Notes: a model not told the origin generated them from the sequence alone. 64,000 nt of DNA from Portunus trituberculatus (GCF_017591435.1 NC_059268.1:4852981-4916980), one strand, 5' to 3'; counted from the first letter of the stretch, positions 54,301 through 63,823 are shown. Numbers and translations are program-made.

Positions 54301-54824
54301 AGAGTGAGATAGACAGAGATGTGAAGAGTATGGGACTGAATGAGTGGAGGAATGGGATGGAACGAAAGACTACTCTGGAATGGTACAAGGTGAAAGAGGC
54401 CCCGATGTATGAGAGGTGGTACGATGGAAGCCTGGGTGGTGATCTTCTCTTCAGAGCTAGGGCACAGTGTATGGATGTGAATGCAAGGAGTTACAGGTGG
54501 TCTGAGTCCCGCAGCAAAGTGTGCCAGATGTGTGACTCGGGAGAGGACGAGACGGTGGAGCATGTGATGCTGGAGTGTGTGAAGTATGCCAGAGACAAGT
54601 ATGAGATGATGCAAGTGGTGTTGACTGAGTTAGGGCATAATAGGAACGAAAGAGTGGAAAAGACGGGGAGGGAGTGGATGGTGGTGCTGCTGGGACTGAG
54701 TAGAGAAATGAATGAAAGGATGATTGAGGCGGTGAAGGAGTTTCTGGAAGAGAATGTGGCGTGCCAGATGTACAGACGATTAGAGCAAAGGACCCTGTTT
54801 CCTTTTTCTTTTTTTTTCCTTTTT
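51395..54824 (+). pseudogene. LINE ORF2: endonuclease-reverse transcriptase, broken by small indels
   Basis: The endonuclease has IGCMNVRGWG (catalytic Asn), VGLTETHLRG (Glu), VLVMGDMNAHVG, AIDYVLVNG and IVSDHNMLV (catalytic Asp-His). The RT has NGKAAGPDEIPYELYK, KNYRPIALVNTVGKV, FLDIEKAYDRV (motif A), GVRQGCILSPTLFS (motif B) and LLYADDVVVMS (motif C, intact YADD). The C-terminus has CQMCDSGEDETVEHVMLEC, a CCHC zinc segment. The frame changes near 51,763, 52,886, 53,198-53,203, 53,785-53,789 and twice at 54,028-54,058. Most look like one-base changes, several in A or G runs. All catalytic residues are present, so this is either a young dead copy or a sound copy with consensus errors. The last frame runs on through the tail into copy B. 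Confidence 0.85.
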
Positions 54825-54932
54825 TTTTTTTGTGTGTGCCTTTTTTTTTTGTCGTCTACAGGAGCTGCCGATCCAAAGGCCCGGCTCAGGAGTGATCATG
54901 AGTCGCCTGTAGTATCAAGATCAAGATCAAGA

Positions 54933-55648
54933 GAAGTTTGGAAGAGCGTGGCTGTTCCGAGCATCATGTATGGTATGGATGGGATTGCATGGAATGAGAG
55001 TGAACTAGAAAAGTTAGAAATAGGGCAGAATAGAGTTGCAAGAATGGCACTTAATGCACCTAGATATGCAGCAGTAGAGGCTCTTAGGGGAGACATGGGT
55101 TGGAGCACTTATAGAGAAAGGTATGTAAAAGCGACCCTACGGTATAAGGCTAGGTTAGAGCGAATGAATGATGCTAGAATAGTGAGAAAAGTGTTTCTGT
55201 GGAATGTCAGGAGTAGCAAGTGAGGGAAAAAGTGTGTCAGGATGGTGGTGGTGGTCTAATAGCTAGTTGGGCTTTTCAGCAGGTAGAAAGAAGGTACTTA
55301 GAGAATGACTGGAGTATGATTGTTAGAAATGGAGAGGGTAGAGAATGGGGTGTAAGGAAGTGGAGGAGTGAGATAGGGAGAGTAGTGAAAGGTGTGGGAC
55401 TGAGTGACTGGAGGAATAGGATTGAGCAAAAGAGTACCTTGGAATGGTATTGAGAGAAAGAGGCTCTAATGTATGAAAAGTGGTATGCTGGAAGCCTGGG
55501 TGGAGATCTTCTCTTCCGAGCTAGGGCACAGTGCATGGATGTGAATGCAAGGAATTATAGATGGTCTGAGTCCCGCAGCAAAGTGTGCCAGATGTGTGAC
55601 ATGGGAGAGGATGAGACGGTAGAGCATGTGGTGCTGGAGTGTGTGAAG
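54933..55648 (+). mobile_element. LINE copy B, 5' part (truncated, interrupted by LINE C)
   Basis: This starts directly after the tail of copy A, at sequence equivalent to 53,870 in A (EVWKSVAVPSIMYGM in both), so copy B is truncated to its last 1 kb or so. The frame NESELEKLEIGQNRVARMAL parallels A with substitutions. Stops and a frameshift occur near 55,221-55,250 and 55,450. It reaches the zinc segment (CQMCDMGEDETVEHVVLEC) and is then cut at about 55,648 by a different LINE. Its remainder is at 57,164-57,410. Confidence 0.85.
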
Positions 55649-56945
55649 ATTATGCTGCACCTGTTTTAATACAGTTTAGTGCCACCCAACTCCGTCCCCT
55701 GGAGCTTGCACAGAATGAAGCCATGCGGATAATCTTGGGATGCCCCAGGACTGCACGGATTGAAGTCCTCAGAGCTGAACTGCACCTGCCGAGTATTATG
55801 TGTAGGGTACAGGAAATGACTTGTCGCACTATTAGTCGGATGCTATGCACGGGCTCTGACTCTCTAAAGGGATCACTGACCCCCCTGTATCATGATCCTC
55901 GCACTCCTACAACACCATACCTCAGGAAGATCTTGGGAGTACTGACAAGTGTAGGTGTAGCTGAGGCCTGTATTAACGTTGTTATGTCACCGCTGCAACC
56001 CGCCTGGAACCCTCACCGTGTCAGTGTTGATATTCACTCTCTGCATCAGCCCAAGAGGGACTGGCTCCCTCATGTGCTACAAGACATGTTCATGACTAAA
56101 TTGTCCAAGTACCCACACGTTCAGGCTATTCATGTTTATTGTGATGGGTCAGTCAATGGCAGCAGGTCTGGATGTGGGCTGTTCATCCGTGACTACATCT
56201 CTGCCAGTCTCTACACTGACACTGAGGTTTCCAGGCGGCTCCCTGCACCCATGTCTTCCACTAGAGCAGAACTGTATGCTGTACTGGAGGCGCTCCACAT
56301 TGTGGCGCCTCTCCATAAGAATGTATATTTCTTTATTGACAGTCAGGCTGCATTGCATGCCCTTCAATCCACCTCCCCCATGGACTGTGATCTAGTTAAT
56401 AAGTGTCTTGATCTCATCCACGCCCTAGATGATGCCGGTGCCACGGTCCATTTCATCTGGATACCCTCTCATGTGGGTATCCCGCTAAATGAAAAAGCAG
56501 ACCACCTTGCTCAGTGTGCCCTACAAGATGACACAGTGGACCCTGGCACTGAGCACACTCTGGCTTATGTTAAGAGTAGCATTATGGACTTTGTACAAAG
56601 TAGCATTAGTGATCAGTTGGAGTTTTGTTGCCTTAGGGGCAGTAGCACTAGTCTTCACTATCCACGTGTCTCCCAGAGCTGTGCTTACACCTACAGGAGA
56701 CACACTGCATCACATGACAGGTTGGCAATGAGGCTCAGATTAGGCTAAAAATACTTTTGGGAAGTCAGTGCTTCTCCTGGTGTGTGCTGTGTGCTACACC
56801 AAGGGGACACACTCTGCGTCACTATATCATGGAATGTCCTCTCATTGCTAAATTTAGGCCACAAGGTCAGCATGACTTGTACAGCCTCATTGACCATCTC
56901 CTAGACTCTGCCACCCTCAAGGATATACTCAGGGAATATCCTTAG
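55649..56945 (+). pseudogene. RT C-terminus plus RNase H of I-like LINE
   Basis: The open frame up to the TAA at 56,746 holds an RNase H fold with all expected acidic residues: Asp in HVYCDGSVNGSRSGCG, Glu in STRAELYAVLEAL, Asp in FFIDSQAALHAL, and the His/Asp pair in WIPSHVGIPLNEKADHLAQ. RNase H removes the RNA strand during reverse transcription in these elements. The frame stops at LRLG-stop where KYFWEV continues directly after, then shifts by one frame before the zinc segment, ending at 56,945. The reverse-transcriptase palm is absent, so the protein could not mobilise itself. There are no LTRs, protease or integrase, so this is not a retrovirus. Confidence 0.8.
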
Positions 56946-57163
56946 TTTGCTCCCAGACTGTAGGATGTCTTAGGCAATAAGGTGTGCAATATGTGTATTT
57001 ATTTATTGAAATACTTGTATTCTTGTTGTGTATACTGTCCAGAGTTATTTTTGTGATACTTTAACCTTAAGTCTTTGCCCAGGGGGTGGGTGGCAAGGCC
57101 CATCCTCCTCCTTTGTTGTAATTATTTATTAATTCAACAATAAATGTCTCAATCAATCAATCA
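55649..57163 (+). mobile_element. I-like LINE with RNase H domain, inserted in LINE copy B
   Basis: A 1.5-kb 5'-truncated element with no relation to copies A/B. It begins in the region after the RT palm (LAQNEAMRIILGCPRT), contains a complete RNase H domain and a C-terminal zinc segment (CVLCATPRGHTLRHYIMEC in a shifted frame), and ends AATAAATGTCTCAATCAATC. The short CAAT-type tail and the RNase H downstream of the RT are typical of the I/Outcast-like LINE group. About 70 bp of copy B, equivalent to 54,595-54,664 of A, are missing at the insertion site, and only a 4-bp GAAG is repeated at the two edges. Confidence 0.8.
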
Positions 57164-57410
57164 GGAAGAGAATGGATGGTGGTGCTGCTAGGACTCTGTG
57201 GGGAGACGAATGAAAGGGTGATTGAGGCTGTGAAAGAGTTCCTGGAGAGAATGTGGCGTGCTAGATGCAGGAACTAGTGGTGTGAAAGATGGTAATTGTC
57301 CTCTTTGTTGTTTGTGTTTTTCTTATTTTCCCTACAGGCGCTGCCGATACAAAGGCCTGACTCAGAAGAAATTCTGCGTCACCTATAGCATCAAGATCAA
57401 GATCAAGATC
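57164..57410 (+). mobile_element. LINE copy B, 3' end with (ATCAAG)n tail
   Basis: Resumes at GAATGGATGGTGGTGCTGCT, equivalent to 54,670 in copy A, and continues through the conserved GGCGCTGCCGATACAAAGGC segment to ATCAAGATCAAGATCAAGAT. Unlike copy A, it has an in-frame TAG near 57,262. The tail ends immediately before the inverted CCAAT box of the SPCS2 promoter region. Confidence 0.85.
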
Positions 57411-57612
57411 CCATTGGTCCCCCTCCACCCGGCTCCCTTCTTGTCAATCCTATACGTGGAGCTTGTTGACTGGCGTGTGAGAAGTGCTGGTGTGAGCTGC
57501 GGGAAATACTCAGATCTAAGCAGCGTTTCAGTTTGCTCGTCTTCATTGCGGAGTGCAAGGTTGTGAGAGGACAGCTAAGACCACCGGTTGGGACTACGAG
57601 AGGCAAGGAAGC
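57411..57612 (+). promoter_or_regulatory. Putative SPCS2 promoter and 5' UTR
   Basis: Roughly 200 bp of GC-richer DNA lies between the LINE tail and the first ATG. An inverted CCAAT box (ATTGG, 57,413-57,417) and C-rich words CCCCCTCCACCC come first. The arthropod initiator consensus TCAGTT occurs at 57,528-57,533, about 115 bp downstream of the CCAAT box and 83 bp upstream of the ATG. There is no TATA box. A downstream element GGTTG lies two bases off the canonical DPE spacing, so I do not count it. Start-site choice is an inference. Confidence 0.4.
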
Positions 57613-57633
57613 ATGTCAAAAAAGGTGGCGGTA
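57613..57633 (+). CDS. SPCS2: Candidate SPCS2 exon 1 (seven codons)
   Basis: ATG in a fair context (GAAGCATGT) encodes MSKKVAV, followed by GTAAGC, a good 5' splice site. It joins in phase 0 to AGC ATG GAG at 59,056, giving MSKKVAVSMEENPPKVNKWD. A lysine-rich short leader before the ENPP-KVNKWDG stretch suits arthropod members of the family. A second donor three bases earlier (GTAGTA) would give MSKKVA and keeps phase. Confidence 0.5.
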
Positions 57634-60600
57634 GTAAGCGTTACCTTATGGTGGCTGTTCTGTCCTGGGGCTGCTATGGTCTGGTTGGCTTATCGCGTTA
57701 ACTCGTTTGCTTCTGTTTATTTAATTGATAGGGAAGAGAGTGCATCAATTTTATGACCTTAGTAAATGTAGGTATTGTGTGAAAATTTCATCATATGTCG
57801 TCGATATTTTTCAGAGACGAGAACATTTTGCTTTATAGGATTAATTTTATGCATTCGTGTGTTGGTGCTTACTTAGCTTGAATGCTGTAAGAAAAAAAGA
57901 ATGTCATTTGAGAGTTGTATTAGTCACTTTTGTAAAGTAAAATAATTGATATTGAGATAACCTTAGATTCTTCCCCCAGAGTTGACGTTAATAGTTATAT
58001 GTTAGATAGAATTATTAAGACAATAAATGGAATTATTGCAGTTTCAACCAATCTACCACACATAATTATACACATTCTCACGGTCTAGATCACACTTCTA
58101 TGAGCATTTCTAACCCTATTTTATCCTATTGGAAATTAATAATGTTAGATTAGGTTTCTCAGAAGGTCCCCAAGTTTTTTAGACATAGGGAAAGAGAAAT
58201 ATAAGATAGGTCATATTGGTTGAAACTGTAAACTTACCCAATAAATGATGGGTAAAAAGGTTGGTAAATATTATGGAAGTTCAGCCCTTCTGTTCTTGTT
58301 CTTGTGATGAGCTCCATTTCTTTCCACTAGCATCCTTACCTTACTAAACCTTATTTACACAACACATCTTGCTTAGTTAGGTTTTGTTAGGTTGACATGC
58401 TAGCAACATTATCAAGATCAAGGATATAGCTGCTATCGCAACAAAAACAACAAGTTGGCATGCTTCTTACCAACCTTTGGCCTTGCTTTATTTTCCTCAG
58501 CAAGTTTATAGAAGTTCATACATACTGCATGATATTCTGCAAATTTTATTTTATCTGACACTTTTATTTTATCTGACATGTAAGTATTAATTAACCTGAG
58601 GAGAAGCAGCTCCATATTTTCTAGTAAAACTGATGTGGAAAGAAACATCAGATTTAGGAAGGAAGTGAAACAGACTAGAGTACCAGTCACCAGACAAAAT
58701 GGTTTGCTGTAGGACCTTTTGTCTGATAGATGTTTTCGTCCATTAAAGTCAAAATCCAGTAAAGTTGAGTTTATTAAAGTGAGTGTCAAGTGTATTTAAC
58801 ACCATATGGTAGCTCCCATAACTTGTTGGATGTTTACAGTTTTGAGGGGTATCGCTTCTCTACTCCTACATGTTGGATAGGTACTATTTTGACTCATTTA
58901 CAAGTTACAAAACTGATAATAACCTGATTGCATGGTCAGTTGTGTTCTTCCTTGTTTAGCAAAGTTTACTAGATAAATTAACTTTAGTAAAATTTTCCTA
59001 TCAGGTTAGTGAAACATATTGAATTGTATAATGTATCTTTGCTTGTGGTTTTCAGAGCATGGAGGAAAATCCACCTAAGGTCAACAAGTGGGATGGAAAT
59101 GCTCTCAAGAATGCTCTTGATGATGCAGTAAAAGATGTAAGTTGACACACAAAGGCACATTAGTAAAATAATAAAATGATGATAATAAAATATGTGTTGA
59201 AAATATCAGGAAAGAATTGTCAATTTAAAAAAAAATGGAGGTTATACTTTTAGCATGTTCATGATTTTTTTTTTTATTTATTTATTTATTTTTCCAAAAA
59301 TATCATCACAGTTTTTTTGTGTTTAGTATTTAGCTTTTTCTTGACAAACCATTTGTAATTTCTTTATTTTCCCCAGGTTTTGTACATACAGCTCATCTCA
59401 CTTTGATACTATAGTCATGTGATGTTACATAATTCCTGAATATTAAAATGAAATAGTTTGTGCTGTGCAAAAATAATGAATTAAATCTCTGGTGTTGCTG
59501 TACCTTAGTATTGTTCATATTGGATGACTTGTTTTGTCTGCAGGTGCTGCTGACACAGTTCAGCTATGTAGAGAGCCACAAACTACTTGATGGCCGTCTT
59601 ATCATCTCTTCTGTTGCTGTGGGATTCTCTATCTTTGCTCTTGTATGGGACTGGCTCTATCCATTCCCTCAGTCAAGGTATATTGAACTGTATCTTTAGC
59701 TCAGTTCTTCATGTCCTTCAATTTGGACCAAATTATTGAATATTTTAATGAAAGACAAATATTGTAAACTCTCTTGGATACTTCTGCACTCCCTTACATA
59801 ATTTTTTTCCTCCAGGACTGTGATGTGTGTGTGTGTGGTGTCTTACTTTGTGATGATGGGTGTGCTTACTTGGTACACCACCTGCCTAGAGCGTGGCATC
59901 TTCTGCACTGCCCTTAACAAGGATGCGGCTGGCATTGATCCTGATGATGTGTGGAATGCCTCATCATCCCTCAAGAGGTCTGTAGAGTAGTAAGGGCCCA
60001 GTGTTTTATCCTTTTATCATCGTCTTAATTTTGTTTTGTTGTTTCGTTATGTATGTTGCTCTTTGTGGAGTATATAGGAAGCTCACGTCTATTGTAAAGG
60101 CCAGTAGTTGAGTCATAACATTGATTTAAAAATATTCACAAAGTTTGAGGATTAATTGTACAGTTTACCACCACCTGTGCTTGTACCTTGCCTAGTCAAA
60201 TTCTTTCAACTTCTATCAACATCTGTCTTTCTTTCTTGCCGGAAGTTTGCCTGTTCCTGAAAAGGGATGACTTTTCTTATCCCTTAAGCTACCATCCTAT
60301 TGCTTTAATTTCTTGTCCATCTAAAATTTTTTTTTTTTTTTTTTTGTAATATATCCTCAACAGTAAGATTCTTAAACATATCACTTTACAATCTTCTGCC
60401 AAGGTCACTCTACTGGTGATCTTGCTTTCCTTAATCTGAGATTCACAGTTTCAGCAACATGGTATTTGACAGTTGTGTGTGTTTGGGAGATAGGAAGTGG
60501 CATGTAGGGTAGAGGGAGCACTGTCACTCTGCCAGTGCAGAATCACCGATCCTGGTATGCCAGTGGAAGGCAGTGTTCCTTTCTGACTGTGTGTGTTGTG

Positions 60601-61324
60601 CTTAAATAACATGTACTATATTCTTTAGTGTGATATGATGGTTGGAATTTGGGATGGTGTCTGCTAAAAAGGTCCAGCTTTCTCAATTGATTCTTCTAAA
60701 TTCAAATCACCTCACTGTATTGCAATTATGTACATTATTCCAAAATGCTACTGACTTGACCTCATTTCTGAAATTTCCTCTCACTTTATGTACTTGAGCT
60801 GTCACAATTGTTCATACTTTCTTCATTTTCATATATGTCATTGATGAAGCCTCTTTCTATTCCAATATACTTGTACTTTAGGCTTCTTCATTCCATTCTT
60901 CTCTCAGCTCCTGACCTCCTTCCATTCAATCTTTAACACATTCATTCTTCTTTTTCATTCCCTGTTGTAGAATTTCTTTTCTCAAAACATATTCTTAGTC
61001 TTTTAACTTACACCACATCCTTGAGTACTTAATGATCCAACCAATAGTATTAAAGCAATTTTTCTTGATCGTTATTTGATTGCCATGTTATTTTATATCA
61101 TCCTTCTTAGATTTATAATATGTTTCACACCTTTCTTTATCAGGTTTGACAACAAATATCACTTGCGCCTTAATCAGCGTATGGGCAAATCTGGAAAAGG
61201 TAAAGAAGCACACACTACACTCACCGTAGAGAACTTCTTTGATGAGACTGGCCGGCTGCTCTATGGTGCTGTGGCCAAGGAAGTTCTGCGCCTCCACTCT
61301 GATGTGGAGAATAAAAAGAACTAG
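57613..61324 (+). CDS. SPCS2: Signal peptidase complex subunit 2 (SPC25), five coding exons
   Basis: A non-catalytic membrane subunit of the ER signal peptidase complex, which removes signal peptides from proteins entering the secretory pathway. Coding exons: 57,613-57,633, 59,056-59,136, 59,544-59,677, 59,816-59,977 and 61,144-61,324 (TAG). All introns are GT-AG with phases 0, 0, 2, 2, and the total is about 192 aa, close to the known family size (roughly 200-226). Family landmarks are NKWDGNALKNALDDAVKD near the N-terminus, YVESHKLLDGRLIISS, a first membrane span ending WDWLYPFPQS, a second span VVSYFVMMGVLTWYTT, GIDPDDVWNASSSLKR, FDNKYHLRL and the final FFDETGRLLYGAVAKEV. Two central transmembrane hairpins with both ends cytosolic are the family topology. 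The protein match is unmistakable. Only exon 1 is uncertain: if it is wrong, translation would start at the ATG at 59,059. Confidence 0.93.
57634..59055 (+). other. SPCS2 intron 1
   Basis: 1,422 bp, AT-rich. A 118-codon reverse-strand frame (58,433-58,789) has no recognisable domain. ATTATCAAGATCAAGGATAT at 58,409-58,428 resembles the LINE tail repeat, but no LINE body adjoins it. Confidence 0.5.
60190..60450 (+). mobile_element. Decayed LINE reverse-transcriptase scrap in SPCS2 intron 4
   Basis: In shifting frames the DNA reads YPLSYHPIALISCPSKIF, then LNSKILKHI, then STGDLAFL. These match in order the conserved RT run N-Y-R-P-I-A-L-T-S, N-x-K-I-x-x-H-L and S-T-G-D-L of CR1/Jockey-like LINEs. 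A T run of about 21 (from 60,331) sits between the first two. It is too short and broken to be functional. The rest of the 1,166-bp intron shows nothing further. Confidence 0.55.
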
Positions 61325-61336
61325 CAGACTTTAGGT

Positions 61337-61804
61337 CAGGGGTGTGGAGATGGAATTGAAGAGTCCAGGAGTCAGATACTTTTGGCTGGAGTTGGAGGTG
61401 ATGAAAACATCCCTAACTTTGGTTATTCTAGATCAGTTCTCATGTAAATTATTAGGCCCACTTTACCCTTTAGTGGTAAATTCTTTGATATTTATGAGAG
61501 GAATTAATTTCTATGATAACTATTGTGAGTGTTGATTTCAAGCAAGTAATTTCTGGAATATTTAATGGGGATACTGGTTTAATCCATTTTTTTAATATAC
61601 CATTTTGTGAAGTTTCACAATAAGTAATATATAGATTGCTTTTATTTCTATGTTGTATACAATCTTGTAGTAATGGCATCTGCTGTGTATCTACTACTGC
61701 ACTGCAGGAAAAGGGGGAAGAGAATGGAATTGGAGTCAGAATTATGACCTTTAAATCTCCTGGAGTCATAGAGGGATTTTTGAGATTCTGACTCCACATC
61801 CCTG
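61337..61804. mobile_element. Non-autonomous hAT-type transposon in the SPCS2 3' UTR (468 bp)
   Basis: The left end reads CAGGGGTGTGGAGATGGAAT. The right end, read on the other strand, reads CAGGGATGTGGAGTCAGAAT. The flanks are CTTTAGGT (61,329-61,336) and ATTTAGGT (61,805-61,812), an 8-bp target duplication with one mismatch. No transposase frame is present. It begins 12 bp after the SPCS2 stop codon, so it must be part of the transcript's 3' UTR unless polyadenylation is extremely early. Confidence 0.82.
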
Positions 61805-62748
61805 ATTTAGGTTCCCTCTATCATAAGGATTGATATTGTTTTGTTTTTATCATTGTTTTTTCACAGTACAGTAAATATGTTTGAGTACTTAGGGATCAGA
61901 TCATTGTAAGTCAGTACAGTATTCAGATGGAATCTAGTACCTTAATGTATTCAGTTACATCACATTCTCATTGTAGTTTGACTGGGAAAAAATGGTTTTG
62001 TACACTATATGCATTTTTATTTCTTAAATCCCATTTCTGTATGTAAATTATATAATCAGTCTTTGTCCATTGAGACCCAGTTTGAATTTACTTTGTTACA
62101 GATATCTTCTATCAGAGACATACTGTAATTTAGAATGACAAAGTTACTTGTATCTCAATGTTGCATGCATGTTGTGCCAGGGATTGATATTGGGTTTTGT
62201 TGTGACTCCTGTTTTGTTAAGTTTTGTCCACTCACTCATAACTTACAACTGGAGGGAGACTAATGTACTCATGTTATCTCTTTGCTGATTGGACAGTTGC
62301 TGACTGTTGTTCCATAGTTAGTCTGTTTTCTGTTTAGCTGTCTTCTTACTACAAGATATCTGCTTCTCTCCAAGCTGTGTCCTCTTCTCTCTGTTTTCCA
62401 TACTTTGCAATACTTGCCTTGGTTTTTGATGACTGGAATGAAGAATGATAGGAAATTATAACTGTATTGAAGTTGAAAATGACAAAATTTAAAGAAAATA
62501 ATGTGAGAAAAATGTAAAGCAAGTAATGTGAGTCCAATGTATTGACTAAATGTGACAGGCTGACTGAGCGACTTGCTAATCACTGGTAGGTATAAGGTAC
62601 TGTCCAATTGCTGATGAGATTACGAAATTAGGTTAGTCTTCAATTGCAGACTAAAAATGAGCGGACCATTGTGTGACACCTGTTTGTAAGAAACTACCTT
62701 TAGGAGGTTGCAATAGCGTAAGTGTCTTTATATACACCTATTCATCCA

Positions 62749-62750
<2 letters not shown>
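61805..62750 (+). other. Probable continuation of SPCS2 3' UTR or intergenic DNA
   Basis: No coding frame or repeat is recognised. No canonical AATAAA was found between the stop codon and about 63.3 kb, so the 3' end of the transcript cannot be placed. Variant signals such as AGTAAA near 61,871 are possible. Confidence 0.35.

Positions 62751-62815
<65 letters not shown>
62751..62815. repeat. (CT)n microsatellite, about 65 bp
   Basis: Pure CT dinucleotide tract. Confidence 0.97.
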
Positions 62816-62821
<6 letters not shown>

Positions 62822-63305
62822 AATTTATATGGGGTAATTTTCTCTTCATGTTTCTATTTAATTTTCATAATGCATACAGTACACCGTGATTTCATTATAT
62901 TTTCGCACAGTGTTGTTATTTGCCATTCTTGTCTTCGTGCAAATTTCTTTTTCCCCTTTTAATTGATGGGTATGAAATATTGATTTGTCACTGTCAATAA
63001 CACAGGCACCTCTCATATCAAATTAGAGCTCTTTTTCACATGTAAATTCTGTAAATCAGTGAACATGTGCTAAATGTTCTTATGCTGTAGTAGGTTGCAG
63101 TGGCTGGGTTTTCTAAATCTTTTTGTGAGAACATTATAAAAATTCCCATCAATTTTCTTTGTTTTTCTTCTTCACAATGCACAATATTGTATGTTCGTGA
63201 ATATCAATTTTGCTTCATATACTTAGAAATGATGCTTAGCACCAAATTCCGTTTTTGAGATTGGAGGAACATTATTTATTATTGAAATTGAATAATGATC
63301 AGAGA

Positions 63306-63311
63306 AATAAA
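63306..63311 (+). terminator. First canonical AATAAA downstream of SPCS2
   Basis: AATAAA at 63,306 within GAGAAATAAAGTTC. It is the first canonical hexamer I found after the stop codon, nearly 2 kb downstream. Use as the SPCS2 polyadenylation signal is speculative. Confidence 0.2.
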
Positions 63312-63406
63312 GTTCATACCCTTCACCTTGAGACCATGATATTCATGGTAGAAATTAGCAAAATAACTTTTCGGTTAAAAAGATAAATAGATAATAAAAA
63401 ATCATT

Positions 63407-63600
63407 CACGTGCTTTGGTGCAATAAAGGTAAGATGCGTATGCTTGTTTAGTTACTCTGTAGAGGCTGAATTTATCAAGAAGGCATGTGTAGTTAACACT
63501 ATTACAACAAAAAAAGAAATCACGTGATCTGTACAATAAAGATCAAGATGAAGATATATTGCATAATGAGTCCCGTTAGAAAAAAACTATTCTTCACGTG
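63407..63600. promoter_or_regulatory. Cluster of three CACGTG E-boxes
   Basis: CACGTG occurs at 63,407-63,412, 63,521-63,526 and 63,595-63,600. The second is embedded in the palindrome ATCACGTGAT and the third in TCACGTGAT. Such sites bind bHLH-zip factors of the USF, Max/Myc or MITF/TFE type. They precede a possible 5' exon, so they may belong to the promoter of a gene continuing to the right. Confidence 0.4.
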
Positions 63601-63657
63601 ATTGTAGATGTAAACACTCCTCCCTCTGGTGCTGCGCTGGACTCACCATTCACTCAG
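63601..63657 (+). other. Possible non-coding first exon of a rightward gene
   Basis: GC-richer DNA after the E-boxes ends CACTCAG followed by GTAAGG, a good 5' splice site. There is no start codon in it. This is weak evidence by itself. Confidence 0.2.
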
Positions 63658-63768
63658 GTAAGGGGTATCTGCTTGAGATTTGCCCAATTGAGTGTTAATT
63701 TGCGGTCACATCATTAGCATTTGAATGTGTGTAAGGTTTCATATTAGTAATATTCCTGTGAAACACGA

Positions 63769-63771
<3 letters not shown>

Positions 63772-63823
<52 letters not shown>
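63772..63823. repeat. (CT)n microsatellite, about 52 bp
   Basis: Pure CT tract. The interval 63,824-63,977 holds degenerate AACCT-type words (about 63,900-63,925) but no clear feature. Confidence 0.97.

Larger units (their letters stand above)
51209..54932 (+). mobile_element. LINE copy A: ORF1 end, endonuclease-RT ORF2, (ATCAAG)n tail
   Basis: A 3.7-kb non-LTR retrotransposon copy. It begins inside ORF1 (5'-truncated) and carries nearly all of ORF2 (apurinic-type endonuclease, then reverse transcriptase, then a C-terminal zinc segment). It ends with a T-rich 3' UTR, a conserved segment with GGAGCTGCCGATCCAAAGGC, and the tail ATCAAGATCAAGATCAAG. It lies head-to-tail with copy B. The combination of an SGNH-type ORF1 end with EN-RT suggests the CR1/L2 group, but I cannot settle the clade by eye. 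Confidence 0.85.

Noticed and set aside
55649..57163. Endogenous retrovirus, because of the RNase H domain
   Set aside because: There are no LTRs, protease, integrase or envelope. The RT-RNase H-zinc order and the short CAAT-type tail fit an I-like LINE.
58433..58789. Reverse-strand 118-codon gene in SPCS2 intron 1
   Set aside because: Low-complexity, AT-rich, no recognisable domain or splice or promoter context; the length is within chance for such DNA.
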